Positions 9,411 to 21,458 of a DNA stretch of 64,000 nt are shown here, piece after piece (the stretch's first letter is position 1; each line of letters opens with the position of its first letter). The position numbers and the translations under genes are program-made. Origin of the DNA: Asticcacaulis machinosus. Lineage in GTDB: Bacteria; Pseudomonadota; Alphaproteobacteria; Caulobacterales; Caulobacteraceae. Location: assembly GCF_028550435.1 (NCBI RefSeq), contig NZ_JAQQKV010000001.1:1302001-1366000 (forward strand), read 5' to 3'. Under the pieces are notes generated by a model. The model made no database searches and was not told where the DNA came from. It saw nothing but the letters and a program-made list of their open reading frames with translations.

Positions 9411-9738
9411 GGCGGGCCATATCAACCACCTGCGCCACCTTGGTTTCCGCCACTTCGTAGGTATAGACCCCGCATACGCCCACGCCCGTCTGATGGACAT
9501 GCAGCATGACGCGGGTGGCGTCCTCACGCGACTTGTTAAAGAACCGCTCAAGGACATAGACCACGAATTCCATCGGGGTGTAGTCGTCATTGAGGATCAG
9601 CACGCGGTACAGCGACGGCTTCTGCGGCTTGGGTTTGGCATCGACAACGGCAAACGGGGCCTGGTCAGGCTTAATGTCGGGCGTCTTCGTCCCGCCCTTA
9701 CCCGCTGCTGTCACTGCAATCGTCATCGACTGTGCCAT
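9370..9738 (-). CDS. clpS: ATP-dependent Clp protease adaptor ClpS
   Basis: Small adaptor that binds N-degron substrates and docks on the ClpA N-domain. The core shows [18 protein letters not shown] (substrate pocket with NDD and the M of PMEF), [31 protein letters not shown] and a [10 protein letters not shown] end, all diagnostic. The start is placed at the ATG at 9738 (122 residues) with GAGGG 10 nt upstream. A longer frame using TTG at 9792 would add 18 residues with no support. The last 13 codons belong to a repeat unit copied twice more downstream, toward clpA. Confidence 0.95.
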   Translation of the reverse strand: MAQSMTIAVTAAGKGGTKTPDIKPDQAPFAVVDAKPKPQKPSLYRVLILNDDYTPMEFVVYVLERFFNKSREDATRVMLHVHQTGVGVCGVYTYEVAETKVAQVVDMARRHQHPLQCTMEKD

Positions 9739-10164
9739 GATGTTAGCGCCCTCAACCTCCTCAAGCGCGAAATCAAACCCGTTACCCGACAAGACTAAAC
9801 CTCTTTGTTTTAACCATACCCTAACGGCGTTCTCTCAACCTACATTCATTGACCTGAAGGCCGGATGAACGAAGCGATTTTAACGCCGGTCGGGGACGTA
9901 GCCTAATGAAGATAGTACAAACTTTGAACCTGTTAAGGGGCAATCGCCAATACTATCCCCTGTTACGATCACAGTTTACGCCTAAGTCTTACAAAAGGTA
10001 TGCAAAAAAGATTTGCCTCCACATCAGATAACCAAAGACTAAACGTGCTTCGTCGCCGTTGAATATGTGGATTCTGTCCGATCACTTAAACTTGATCGCA
10101 GGTGCAGCATACCCCAATGCCGGGCGGGCGGGCGGGCTAACGCTCCGCTTCTTGAGCGCAGGAC
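9739..10164. other. Intergenic region upstream of clpS
   Basis: About 425 bp without a convincing gene. It must hold the clpS promoter (reading leftward), but no clear -35/-10 pair stood out. A short run of GGGC units occurs near 10121-10138. Confidence 0.5.
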
Positions 10165-10201
10165 AAAAAAATCCCCGGACGGTTGTTGAGACCATCCGGG
10201 G
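10165..10201 (-). terminator. Terminator of the phasin gene
   Basis: On the minus strand an 11-bp stem (CCCCGGATGGT paired across to ACCGTCCGGGG, one mismatch) is followed by a run of seven T. It lies about 95 nt after the phasin stop. Confidence 0.85.
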
Positions 10202-10295
10202 CTACAGCAATTTGGCGAATTGCAGCTTTAAATTTTAAGTGCCGGTCTGATACGCGACCGGCCAATGACCGGCGAATTACCGAAGACTTAGGAAA

Positions 10296-10733
10296 CTACT
10301 TGTAAGACTGGAACTTCTCAACAGCCGCCGTCATACGGGCGTTGATCGGCTTGAAGGTGTCCTTGAACGAGGCCGACAGGGTTTCAGAAATGGTGTTCAT
10401 TTCCGACACATAGGCTTCGATCGAAGACTTGGCCCAGGACGATTGCAGCTCAATCACTTCCTGTACGCTCTTGGCGGTCGACAGGCTCTTGCCGGCAGCG
10501 ACAGCGTCTTCCCAGTTCTTCTTGGCAAAAGCGGCGGTTTGGGCGCCAACGGTTTCAACACCCTTGGTGGCAGCGGTCATGCTCTCGATGACGGCTTCGA
10601 TGTTGCCCTTGGACAGGCTGTTGACTTCGTTGAGCATGCCCAACGACTTCTCAACGCCGTCTTTGAAGGCTTGATTACCGGCAACCGAGGCGCGCTCGAC
10701 GGTTGATTTGAAAGCTTCTGTACCCGTATCCAT
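10296..10733 (-). CDS. Phasin family protein
   Basis: Phasin of the PF09361 type: a 145-residue, strongly helical, amphipathic protein that coats polyhydroxyalkanoate granules. Typical features are a long helix-rich body with alternating Ala/Lys/Glu, VQEVIELQSSWAKSSIEAYVSEM, and the absence of Cys and of membrane segments. The start at 10733 (MDTGTEAFK) is preferred because AGGGAG lies 9 nt upstream; the longer frame to 10775 has none. It is monocistronic, with its own terminator at 10165-10201. No PHA synthase gene is in the window. Confidence 0.9.
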   Translation of the reverse strand: MDTGTEAFKSTVERASVAGNQAFKDGVEKSLGMLNEVNSLSKGNIEAVIESMTAATKGVETVGAQTAAFAKKNWEDAVAAGKSLSTAKSVQEVIELQSSWAKSSIEAYVSEMNTISETLSASFKDTFKPINARMTAAVEKFQSYK

Positions 10734-11395
10734 GTCAAATATCTCCCTATTTGATGCTAAAGGACTCTTGGTCAAGTCTCAGTCTTTTTGACGAAAAAAT
10801 ATCGCCATAAGTGTAAAGTAACTCAGAAACACAACCATTAAAAGTATTTATAACGCAAGCGCACACTGATGTCAAACATTATTGTGCAGTGCACAAAATT
10901 CTACGTACGCGAATACCGCCGGTTACCTTCATCAGGATTCCCCCGTTGCGGGAGCCCCCTTTATAACCAGCCAAAGGCGCGGCTTAATGCACCGGTAAAA
11001 GTTTGTAAAAATTAGATTGTAAGCGTTTACGGCACCAGGCGGCTTAAACTAGGGCGCGGCCTAACTTAATTAGGCGACTCGCGCCGAATAAGCCAGATGC
11101 GGCGCGTTAAGAGTTTGTAAGCCATAACGGCGTTTTATAGTAAGCTTATTTTAGCGACTAAGCGCACCACGGCTACATTTTAGGCTCAATTGCGCGTTAT
11201 CGTGACCATATAGTTACAGGTCGTAAGGTTGACTAATCCGCCCCAGCCTGTTGAATTAAGCTTAACAGGCGTTCGGATCTGATCGGGAATCGTAACACGC
11301 CTTATCGCAGACACGATCTCCCGATGCGGACTTGAGTTATAAGTGCCCGATTTTTTATAAAAAAGGCACAAGGTTGTGGCGTAAATCTAGTAAAT
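10734..11395. other. Long AT-rich intergenic region with palindromes
   Basis: About 660 bp between divergent genes (phasin leftward, carboxypeptidase rightward). It contains a nested palindrome at 11053-11085 (GGCGCG/CGCGCC outside CCTAA/TTAGG) and an inverted repeat at 11248-11272 (GCCTGTT/AACAGGC around AAGCTT). Both could be operators. No gene or RNA family was recognised. Confidence 0.5.
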
Positions 11396-11410
11396 AAGGA
11401 GCTTGGCCCG

Positions 11411-12865
11411 TTGCGTAACCTCCCCTCTGCCAAGACGCGCCCGTCGCGTGAAACTATCACACCGGCCTCAAAAGCCCGTGTGATTGCTGCGGCACGGCCC
11501 CCGCGCTTAGCGCTATCCGCGCTGCTCGCGACTCTTATTTGCATGATCATCGTGATCGGTTTTGCCACCAGTGCACGGGCTCAGGACTTATCCGAACAAA
11601 GCGCACGCTATGCCGCCATTGTCGTCGATGCCCAGTCCGGCGAAGTGTTTTATGCCAGCCGTGCCGATAGTCAGCGCTACCCCGCTTCGCTCACCAAGAT
11701 CATGACCCTTTATATGGCGTTCGAAGCCATTTCGACGGGCGAGCTGAAACCGACCGATCTGATCACCATGTCGCCCCACGCCGCCTCCATGCAGCCGGTA
11801 AAGGTCTGGCTGAAAGCTGGCGACACCATTGATGTCGATTCCGCCATGAAGCTGGTGGCCCTTTATTCAGCCAACGATCTGGCCGCCGCTTTGGGCGAAA
11901 AGATCGGTGGCACCGAAGCCCGCTTTGGGGCCCTGATGACCATGCGCGCCAAGGAACTGGGCATGACCCAGACCAATTTCGTCAACGCGTCGGGCCTGCC
12001 CGATAACCGTCAGGTGTCCTCGGCTCGCGACTTCGCCATTCTGGCCCGCGCCGTCATGCGTGACTACCCGCAATATTATGAATATTTCCACATCAAGAAC
12101 TACACCTGGCGCGGCAAGACCTACTACAATCACAATCCACTGCTGGCCATGTCCGGTGTGGACGGCATGAAGACGGGCGTGACCAATGCCGCCGGCTATA
12201 ATCTGGTCGCCTCTCAGGTCAAGGGTAACCGTCGCCTGATCGCCGTCATGCTGGGCGGCGACAACAAATCCCAGCGCCGTGAACACGTTACGGCTTTGCT
12301 GAATACCGGTTTTGACGTCATTGCCCGCCGTAACAAAGGCGAGGAAATCCTGGTTGCCCAAACCGCCTTTACCGAGTCCTTCGGCGGTGGGCCAAAGCCC
12401 TACACCATCCTAGCCAGCAACGACAAACTGATGAGCGATGCTCAGCTTCGCGACGCCCTGCAGGGCTCGGAAATGGCCAATATGTCTGAGGACGTGCAGC
12501 GCCTGAGTTCCACCGCCAACGCCCCGGCGGTCGCAAAGGCACTGGCAGACGCCAAAGCTGTCTCGGATGCCAAGGCTAAACCTGCCGCCGCCAAAAAGAC
12601 GGCAACCAAGGCCAAGAAAAAAGACCCCGACGCCATCTGGGCCATTCAGGTCGGTGCCTTCAAGCAAAAATCGCTGGCTCAGGACTGGACCAAGGATTTG
12701 AAAAAACGCTTCAAATCCAATCTGGCAGAGGCTGTGGCTGACGTCAGCCGTAACTCCAACGGCTGGTATCGCACCCGCTTTACGGAGATGACCAAGGCGC
12801 AGGCCCAAAAAGCCTGTAAGGCGATCGAAGCGAAGCGCCTCGACTGTATGGTTGTTAAATCCTGA
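11411..12865 (+). CDS. D-alanyl-D-alanine carboxypeptidase with C-terminal SPOR domain
   Basis: Penicillin-binding-protein-type serine carboxypeptidase (S11 family) that trims the terminal D-Ala of peptidoglycan stem peptides in the periplasm. A hydrophobic export signal lies at about residues 34-57. The catalytic motifs are SLTK (nucleophile S93, K96), SAN (153-155) and KTG (254-256). After an Ala/Lys-rich linker comes a SPOR domain (about 405-484, starting WAIQVGAFKQK), which binds denuded glycan at division sites. The start is an unusual TTG at 11411, supported by AAGGAG at 11396-11401 with 9-nt spacing. A strong terminator follows. Confidence 0.95.
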   Translation: MRNLPSAKTRPSRETITPASKARVIAAARPPRLALSALLATLICMIIVIGFATSARAQDLSEQSARYAAIVVDAQSGEVFYASRADSQRYPASLTKIMTLYMAFEAISTGELKPTDLITMSPHAASMQPVKVWLKAGDTIDVDSAMKLVALYSANDLAAALGEKIGGTEARFGALMTMRAKELGMTQTNFVNASGLPDNRQVSSARDFAILARAVMRDYPQYYEYFHIKNYTWRGKTYYNHNPLLAMSGVDGMKTGVTNAAGYNLVASQVKGNRRLIAVMLGGDNKSQRREHVTALLNTGFDVIARRNKGEEILVAQTAFTESFGGGPKPYTILASNDKLMSDAQLRDALQGSEMANMSEDVQRLSSTANAPAVAKALADAKAVSDAKAKPAAAKKTATKAKKKDPDAIWAIQVGAFKQKSLAQDWTKDLKKRFKSNLAEAVADVSRNSNGWYRTRFTEMTKAQAQKACKAIEAKRLDCMVVKS

Positions 12866-12866
12866 T

Positions 12867-12897
12867 AAAAAAGCGCTCCAATTGGAGCGCTTTTTTT
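12867..12897. terminator. Bidirectional terminator between convergent genes
   Basis: A-run, perfect palindrome AGCGCTCCAATTGGAGCGCT, T-run. The stop codon of the minus-strand acyltransferase gene (12896-12898) begins inside its T-tract. Confidence 0.9.
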
Positions 12898-14044
12898 ATG
12901 CAGCCTGATCGTTGGCCGCGCGGCTCAAAGCACGTCTGGCCGTGCCGCCCATAGCCTTAAGCCAACCCGACGCCGACACTTCGCAGGCCTGAATGATGTT
13001 GAACCGACGGCGCAGGCTCAAGCGCACACTTTTGATCCGGCTTTTCATAACCGGCAGAGCTTCAACCAGTTGATCCAGAATCATCTCACCGACACTGGGC
13101 ACAGACGATACCACCCCTTCGAGGCACGCGGTCTCCGGCGTCGTCAGCACGTGTTTATACTGCTCACCGCCACACCCGAAATCGACCCGCTTCACGCCCA
13201 GCGCCTCGACGTGCTGCATAATGCGCATCGACAGCAGAATGCCCGGACTGTAGCGGCCATAGCTTTCGGCATAGGCGGGAAACCAGAAATGCAGATTATC
13301 GCCCTTGACCAGACAGATTTCCGCCGCGACCAGATTGCCCTCATGACGGAAAACACCTACCCGCAGGCCAAAGCCCTGATCCTGATAGCCTGCCAGCGTC
13401 TTGAGCAGGGTCAGCGTCCAGCCGCAGGTAAAGACATCATGCAGGCCTGAGCGCTTATATTGCAGGCGTTTCTGCTCGATGATCCATTCGATGATGGCCG
13501 AGGTCGCCATTTCCCATGAAAACTCAAAGCCGCCAAAGTCCTTTTCGACGTTGCGGATACAGCGACCGATATTCTTGAAAAACTTGTGGTGTTCGCTCTT
13601 CTGCGTCTCAAACCAGGCGTCATAACCTTTGGACAGATCCGCGATGCGGCGGGTGTGGTGGGTGGTGCGCGCCTTTGGGTTCATTGGCCCGACCCAGCCC
13701 TGAAACACCAGATGCTGAGCCCCCAGCGACTTTAACAAGGCTTTGAAATCGACCTGCAAATCGCGACGACCGATAATACCGTGATAGTCGGTAAGCGGCG
13801 CGCCCAGCGGCTGAATAGTCCGCCCACGGCGCTGAAACGGAAAGAAACCTGCCACCCGGTCGCCCGCATAGAGCCGCGCGACGAAAGCCTTGGGCACACT
13901 CTGGCCGATGGCCATGACGTAACGCACATCGAAATAAGGCCCGATCAGGTCATCGCGCTCGGCCATAAAACCTTGCCACAGCCTGATATCTTCCGCGCTC
14001 AGGTGATCAGGTTTGATGATGTCAACACGGGAGTGTCTGACCAT
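12896..14044 (-). CDS. CelD/BioF2-like GNAT-fold acyltransferase
   Basis: A 382-residue protein with the Acetyltransf_6 (CelD/FemAB-like) pattern: a split GNAT fold with GDRVAGFFPFQ, a central SEHHKFFKNIGRCIRN helix, and LVAAEICLVKGDNLHFWFPAYAESYGRYSPGILLSMRIMQHVEALGVKRVDFGCGG divided among the core strands. Relatives act in exopolysaccharide or cell-envelope acylation. No signal peptide is visible. A divergent glycosyltransferase gene begins 127 bp away, which fits an envelope-polysaccharide role, though the substrate is unknown. Confidence 0.82.
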   Translation of the reverse strand: MVRHSRVDIIKPDHLSAEDIRLWQGFMAERDDLIGPYFDVRYVMAIGQSVPKAFVARLYAGDRVAGFFPFQRRGRTIQPLGAPLTDYHGIIGRRDLQVDFKALLKSLGAQHLVFQGWVGPMNPKARTTHHTRRIADLSKGYDAWFETQKSEHHKFFKNIGRCIRNVEKDFGGFEFSWEMATSAIIEWIIEQKRLQYKRSGLHDVFTCGWTLTLLKTLAGYQDQGFGLRVGVFRHEGNLVAAEICLVKGDNLHFWFPAYAESYGRYSPGILLSMRIMQHVEALGVKRVDFGCGGEQYKHVLTTPETACLEGVVSSVPSVGEMILDQLVEALPVMKSRIKSVRLSLRRRFNIIQACEVSASGWLKAMGGTARRALSRAANDQAA

Positions 14045-14170
14045 AGGATGTGCTTCCGCCGCTTTGATTTGGCGGCCACCCTACGCGAATATGATTAAAT
14101 CCGGCCTAAGTGGCATGGTAAACAGATAGTCATCACGGATTGCCACCACAGCCAAACTGCGGCACAAAGC

Positions 14171-15259
14171 GTGACACAGACGGGCCTCAAGGCCTGCCTT
14201 GAGAGACTTATCTTGAACGAACCCCGCCCCTTAAATCGATATATCCTGCTTGATCATATCAATCGCGAGATTGATCTGCGCGCACCTGAAAGCTTTGGAT
14301 GGGGACGGGATTATTATCTGAATGTTTTCAGGGCGTTTGAACGACGCGGCGAATTATCAGGCCTGACCGTATATATTTCGTATCATGCGCCCCAAAGCCT
14401 GCCGACCGCTGGACCAAACGTGGTCTTAGTCATCATTGGCGACGAATTTCATCAACACCGGGGTTATTTCCATCAACTAGGGGCGATCCTACGTTGTCAT
14501 GGCCCTTTGCCCGAATATTGCGATGGATGGCCGACCAGCCTGTTGCAGATATCCGGCCTGTTGCAATGGCTGCACAAATATGGCGTTCATCTTAAATCTG
14601 TAGGACGGGCGTTCACATCGGCAGGGTTCAAAGCGCTGATTAATGTCAGGCCCAAAACCCTGTCCATTCCTCTGGGACTGCTCCAGACATTTGAGCCGAA
14701 CGTGGTGCCGGTCGACCAACGCCGCCACGATTATGGTTTTATGGGCAGTAATAATGATGCTTGCGAAAACCGGAGGCTTCTGCACCGCATATTGATGTGG
14801 CCCAAGGTCTTATCCAGAGCGCAGATGCTGAAAGCGATGACGCGGATCGGATCGCAGCACCACGGCATTACCCGTGTCAACGAAGGTTTTGAGCAGAGCC
14901 TGAACTTCTATGACGCCTATGTTGCCGCACTGGCTGACACCAGGATCGCCATTGTACCACGCGGCACCTGTTATGGCACGTACCGGTTTTTTGAAGCCTG
15001 CAAAGCCGGATGTGTCATCGTCTGCGACCCTGTGCCTGACACCTGGTTCTACAAAGATCATCCGGGCATCGTTATCCGCAACTGGGCCGATTTGCCCGGC
15101 ATTGTGGACACAGTTTTGACTGACCCTGAAAAGCTGCAGAAAGCCTCACAGGCCTCGTATAACTATTGGCACAACAGGGTCAGCGAAGACGCTGTCGCCG
15201 GTCATATACTGACCTTTTTAAAGCGAACCATGCCCGGCTTCACCGTCCCGGCGGACTGA
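14171..15259 (+). CDS. Exostosin-like glycosyltransferase
   Basis: A 362-residue protein with the C-terminal donor-binding pattern of exostosin/GT47-like glycosyltransferases: IAIVPRGTCYGTYRFFEACKAG, CVIVCDPVPDTWFY and a following IVDTVLTDPEKL segment. The N-terminal half shows VVLVIIGDEFHQHRGYF and KTLSIPLGLLQTF. It has no signal peptide or membrane helix. The GTG at 14171 is the only reasonable start, but it has no clear Shine-Dalgarno. It is divergent from the CelD-like acyltransferase and overlaps the convergent GST gene by 20 bp. The sugar it transfers cannot be predicted. Confidence 0.72.
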   Translation: MTQTGLKACLERLILNEPRPLNRYILLDHINREIDLRAPESFGWGRDYYLNVFRAFERRGELSGLTVYISYHAPQSLPTAGPNVVLVIIGDEFHQHRGYFHQLGAILRCHGPLPEYCDGWPTSLLQISGLLQWLHKYGVHLKSVGRAFTSAGFKALINVRPKTLSIPLGLLQTFEPNVVPVDQRRHDYGFMGSNNDACENRRLLHRILMWPKVLSRAQMLKAMTRIGSQHHGITRVNEGFEQSLNFYDAYVAALADTRIAIVPRGTCYGTYRFFEACKAGCVIVCDPVPDTWFYKDHPGIVIRNWADLPGIVDTVLTDPEKLQKASQASYNYWHNRVSEDAVAGHILTFLKRTMPGFTVPAD

Positions 15260-15863
15260 AGGTCTGGGCCACGGCCTGAAACACCGGCAGGGCCTCGCAG
15301 GTGTTATGGTGGGCCGAAAGGGCCGGACAGGCTGTGAAATTTAGCAACCCGTCATGGGCTTCGGCGATAAACCGGAGCATACAGGCGACCGCGATATCGG
15401 CATGACCGGGCGCATCGCCGAACCAGAAAGGCGTGGTCAGTTTCACCCGTTCGGCTTCTAAAACCTTAAGCGCATCCCTGATTTGCCGGCAACAGCGATC
15501 GACCCACAGATCTGATGGCGCCGGATGAAAAGCCTGCTCGTAAAACAGGCTGACGGCCTTATCGGCAAGCCCTAACGCCAGCGCTGTGATGTAAAGCGCC
15601 TTTTGACGATCCTCACCGCTGCGGGGCATCAGAGGGATCGTGGCCCGCTCATCAAGATAATCGATCATGCTGACGCTGTCGATCAGAACCGCCCCATCCT
15701 CAAGCACCAAAGTCGGTACGCGCCGTAAAGGGTTGTACTCAGCAATGCGTTCAGCGTCCCCGAAACTCGACCACGGGCGGTGTTCAAAGGCGATCCCGTA
15801 CAACGTCAGCGCTATGCCGACACGGCGTACAAACGGGCTGTCATACTGACCGATCAGAATCAT
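15240..15863 (-). CDS. Glutathione S-transferase family protein
   Basis: A 207-residue GST. The N-terminal thioredoxin-like domain has SPFVRRVGIAL (catalytic-site region with Ser) and the glutathione-binding RRVPTLVLEDGAVLIDSVSMIDYLDE; an all-helical C-terminal domain follows. It may conjugate or reduce electrophiles; the substrate is unknown. The next minus-strand gene upstream is the DUF2007 gene, whose stop is 16 bp away, so the two are probably co-transcribed. Confidence 0.92.
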   Translation of the reverse strand: MILIGQYDSPFVRRVGIALTLYGIAFEHRPWSSFGDAERIAEYNPLRRVPTLVLEDGAVLIDSVSMIDYLDERATIPLMPRSGEDRQKALYITALALGLADKAVSLFYEQAFHPAPSDLWVDRCCRQIRDALKVLEAERVKLTTPFWFGDAPGHADIAVACMLRFIAEAHDGLLNFTACPALSAHHNTCEALPVFQAVAQTFSPPGR

Positions 15864-15879
15864 GCAGGCCTCACCAGAG

Positions 15880-16107
15880 CTATTTCAGAGGCCGCAGTTC
15901 GTCCCCCAGCCCCGCGTCTTGCATCAAAGCGCGCGCTTCGTCAAACCCGTCGGCTTCGACAAGTATGCGCTTGGGGAACAGGCCGATGGAGCCTTCGGTC
16001 GCACTGATATTGCGGTCCGCCACGAAATAGGCCAGCCCCGCCGATTTGAGCAGGGTCTCCACATAGGAAATGAGAACCATATTATTGGTGCGGATTAGCT
16101 CTTTCAC
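15880..16107 (-). CDS. DUF2007 domain protein
   Basis: A 75-residue protein with the DUF2007 pattern: MVLISYVETLLKSAGLAYFVAD, then RILVEADGFDEARALM. The fold resembles ferredoxin-like/PII-like signalling domains; its function is unknown. It sits immediately upstream of the GST gene and downstream of the tuf terminator. Confidence 0.85.
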   Translation of the reverse strand: MKELIRTNNMVLISYVETLLKSAGLAYFVADRNISATEGSIGLFPKRILVEADGFDEARALMQDAGLGDELRPLK

Positions 16108-16173
16108 ACCGGCAACCTAACCCATTGCCGCCTGATCGCCTACTGAGCCTCACCGAGATGTGACCACGCAAAC

Positions 16174-16209
16174 AAAAAAGCCCTCTGAGTTTCCTCAGAG
16201 GGCTTTTTT
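16174..16209. terminator. Terminator at the end of the str operon
   Basis: A-run, GCCCTCTGAG paired with CTCAGAGGGC, T-run. It lies between tuf and the DUF2007 gene, so it ends the rpsL-rpsG-fusA-tuf transcript on the minus strand. Confidence 0.88.
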
Positions 16210-16330
16210 ATTTAGCCACCGTCATCTCAGCTTGCGCCAAGCTCCGGTTCCAGGGGCTTGCCCTAGGCGATGATTTTTGCCCCGATGCGACAATGACGTG
16301 TCGCATCATGACCAAAAACTGTTGCGAAAA

Positions 16331-17521
16331 TTAAGCAATAATTTTCGCAACGACGCCGGCGCCGACGGTACGGCCGCCTTCACGGATAGCGAAGCGCAGC
16401 TTCTCTTCCATGGCGATCGGCGTGATCAGCTCAACGTCCAGCTCAGCATTGTCGCCCGGCATGATCATTTCCACGCCTTCTTTCAGCTTCACGATACCGG
16501 TCACGTCCGTCGTACGGAAGTAGAACTGCGGACGGTAGTTGGTGAAGAACGGCGTGTGACGACCGCCTTCTTCCTTGTTCAGGATGTAGGCTTCGGCGAT
16601 GAACTTGGTGTGCGGGGTGATCGAACCCGGCTTACACAGAACCTGACCGCGCTCAACGTCTTCACGCTTGGTACCGCGCAGCAGAACGCCGACGTTGTCA
16701 CCGGCCTGACCTTGGTCGAGCAGCTTGCGGAACATTTCAACGCCCGTGCAGGTCGTCTTCTGAACCGGACGGATGCCGACGATTTCGACTTCTTCACCGA
16801 CCTTCACGATACCACGCTCGACGCGGCCCGTCACAACCGTACCACGGCCCGAGATCGAGAACACGTCTTCAACCGGCATCAGGAACGGCAGGTCGATCGG
16901 ACGCTCAGGCTGCGGGATGTAGTCGTCAACCGTTTGCATCAGAGCCAGGATCTGGTTTTCACCGATGTCCGGGTTCACGCCGTCGGTTGCAGCCTTAGCC
17001 GAACCCTTGGTGATGGGGATATCGTCGCCAGGGAACTGGTAGGACGACAGAAGTTCACGAACTTCCATTTCAACCAGCTCAAGCAGTTCTTCGTCGTCGA
17101 CCAGGTCGACCTTGTTCATGAACACGACCAGAGCCGGCACGCCGACCTGACGGGCCAGCAGGATGTGCTCGCGCGTTTGCGGCATCGGGCCGTCAGCGGC
17201 CGAAACCACCAGGATAGCGCCGTCCATCTGAGCGGCACCGGTGATCATGTTCTTCACGTAGTCGGCGTGGCCCGGGCAGTCAACGTGGGCATAGTGACGG
17301 TTGGCCGTCTCATATTCCACGTGGGCGGTGTTGATGGTGATGCCGCGTGCTTTTTCTTCAGGCGCTGCGTCGATGTCAGCATAGTTCTTGGCGACCGCGC
17401 CGCCCGACTTTGCCAGCGTCATCGTGATCGCGGCCGTCAGCGTCGTCTTGCCGTGGTCAACGTGACCAATCGTGCCAATGTTGCAGTGCGGCTTAGTACG
17501 GTTGAATTTTTCCTTGGCCAT
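16331..17521 (-). CDS. tuf: Translation elongation factor Tu
   Basis: GTPase that delivers aminoacyl-tRNA to the ribosome. The 396-residue length is canonical. The G-motifs are GHVDHGKT, the [11 protein letters not shown] switch and NKVDLVDD; domains 2 and 3 are complete to the end VVAKIIA. It is the last gene of the str operon, 116 bp after fusA, and is followed by the terminator at 16174-16209. The usual second tuf copy of proteobacteria is not in the window. Confidence 0.99.
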   Translation of the reverse strand: MAKEKFNRTKPHCNIGTIGHVDHGKTTLTAAITMTLAKSGGAVAKNYADIDAAPEEKARGITINTAHVEYETANRHYAHVDCPGHADYVKNMITGAAQMDGAILVVSAADGPMPQTREHILLARQVGVPALVVFMNKVDLVDDEELLELVEMEVRELLSSYQFPGDDIPITKGSAKAATDGVNPDIGENQILALMQTVDDYIPQPERPIDLPFLMPVEDVFSISGRGTVVTGRVERGIVKVGEEVEIVGIRPVQKTTCTGVEMFRKLLDQGQAGDNVGVLLRGTKREDVERGQVLCKPGSITPHTKFIAEAYILNKEEGGRHTPFFTNYRPQFYFRTTDVTGIVKLKEGVEMIMPGDNAELDVELITPIAMEEKLRFAIREGGRTVGAGVVAKIIA

Positions 17522-17637
17522 TTCAAATCCCCGCGCATTAGGCGGGCCTTCACTCGGTTAGGGGTTGAACTTTGTAAGTTGAGTTTTGGGTTGCTGGCCC
17601 GTAGCATACAAAATGCGACGGGCCAAGCGGTTTGATA

Positions 17638-19716
<2,079 letters not shown>

Positions 19717-19875
19717 AGGGGTAGCCTCAAACTAAGGGTCAAATTCGGGGTATTGGTCGTTTCAGGCTAAAAAAACCCGGCGACCTTGAACCATAAGGCG
19801 CGCGGGCGGTTTAAACCAAACCACCCGCGCGTTAAAGTTCTTTTTTGACAGGGTGATGACACCCTGTCCGCTTTG

Positions 19876-20361
<486 letters not shown>

Positions 20362-20733
20362 TTACTTAGGACGCTTCGCACCGTAGTGCGAACGACGTTG
20401 CTTACGGTTCTTGACGCCTTGCGTATCGAGCACGCCGCGCAGGATGTGGTAACGGACGCCGGGAAGATCCTTCACACGGCCGCCGCGGATCAGAACCACG
20501 GAGTGTTCCTGAAGGTTGTGGCCTTCACCGGGGATGTAGCACACGGCTTCGATTTGCGAGGTCAGACGGACCTTGGCCACCTTACGAAGCGCCGAGTTCG
20601 GCTTCTTCGGGGTCGTGGTGTAAACGCGCGTACATACGCCGCGACGCTGAGGGCAACCCTTAAGGGCCGGAACCTTGTTGCGCTTTGGCTTGGGGTGGCG
20701 TGGCTTACGGATAAGCTGGTTAACTGTGGGCAT
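20362..20733 (-). CDS. rpsL: 30S ribosomal protein S12
   Basis: Decoding-centre protein; 123 residues. The streptomycin-site stretches [12 protein letters not shown] and GVRYHILRG are wild-type in form, including the lysine of PKKPNSA and the lysine of GRVKDLPGV (motifs read separately). First gene of the str operon, with a leader of about 210 nt behind the promoter at 20948-20976. Confidence 0.99.
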   Translation of the reverse strand: MPTVNQLIRKPRHPKPKRNKVPALKGCPQRRGVCTRVYTTTPKKPNSALRKVAKVRLTSQIEAVCYIPGEGHNLQEHSVVLIRGGRVKDLPGVRYHILRGVLDTQGVKNRKQRRSHYGAKRPK

Positions 20734-20947
20734 TAGGGTTTCGCTTCTATGCTCTGTTGAAATCTGTGCCGTTTGGCCGGAGGACTTCGGTTGGAAATTA
20801 CGCTTTTAAAGCCCCCTCACCGACATACATTTGTGACAAACACAAAAGCCGCAACCTGCGCTCTGGAGGTTACGGCGGGCACTCAGGCCCTGCATGATTT
20901 GGATTGGGAAAGAGGGTTTTATCCCTCAGCCTCAAAAATGATGGGCC

Positions 20948-20976
20948 GCTATAACCGAGGGATTAACGGGCGTCAA
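20948..20976 (-). promoter_or_regulatory. Promoter of the str operon
   Basis: On the minus strand TTGACG (20971-20976), a 17-bp spacer and TATAGC (20948-20953): a good sigma-70-type promoter pointing at rpsL. It lies directly after the stop of the upstream gene and implies a leader of roughly 200 nt, where an S7 or other autoregulatory structure could sit. Confidence 0.65.
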
Positions 20977-20987
20977 GGTGGGAATCG

Positions 20988-21458
20988 CTAAAGGCCGTAG
21001 AGTTTGCGGAAATCCGCTAAAGCCATACTGTCTTTGTCTACCACGACCTTGTCGCCTTGCATCGGCGTGAACTTTTCAGCACATCCATCGTCCACCGCCA
21101 CATAATATGTGCCCGCCTTACGAAGATAGACAATGGCTGGCTGATTTTTATCAATATCAATTCCATAAGGGCACATGCCATACCATGAGCGCACGCTAAT
21201 CTCTTCGGGAACACCCTGCCCTTTGAGAACTTTCGATACGGTCAGTGTTATGTAGTCGTTTTTACGGTCAAGGCCACCTGCAAAAGCTTCATTTCCCCCA
21301 GATCGACGCTCACCGATAACGATCACTTCAGCTTTATGAATCGTGTCTGGCAACGACAAAGCCTCTCCGCAAGGCTGACAAGCCAAAGCGTTAAAACCAA
21401 TAAATACTGGAACAACGCCCAATACCCATGAGTTTATATGACGTTTAATCCGTCCCAT
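20988..21458 (-). CDS. Exported protein, NTR/TIMP-like pattern, function unknown
   Basis: A 156-residue protein with a signal peptide ending near LACQPC. The mature start ACQPCGEAL, followed by IHKAEVIVIGE, resembles the NTR/TIMP-like exported proteins of bacteria, in which an N-terminal Cys-x-x-Cys packs against a beta-barrel; this is a pattern match only. Cysteines occur near WYGMCPYG and VDDGCAEKF. The ATG at 21458 is favoured over 21464 because AAGGGG lies 6 nt upstream. It overlaps the parE 3' end, so it is probably expressed as the third gene of the parDE operon, which is unusual. Confidence 0.72.
   Translation of the reverse strand: MGRIKRHINSWVLGVVPVFIGFNALACQPCGEALSLPDTIHKAEVIVIGERRSGGNEAFAGGLDRKNDYITLTVSKVLKGQGVPEEISVRSWYGMCPYGIDIDKNQPAIVYLRKAGTYYVAVDDGCAEKFTPMQGDKVVVDKDSMALADFRKLYGL

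Noticed and set aside
16277-17635. 452-codon plus-strand open frame across tuf
   Set aside because: Exact antisense shadow of EF-Tu; composition (His/Arg/Val/Asp-rich) is typical of the complement of a highly biased gene, and no family was recognised.
20773-20991. 72-codon frame in the str operon leader
   Set aside because: Runs through the promoter and leader on the wrong strand; no Shine-Dalgarno or homology pattern.
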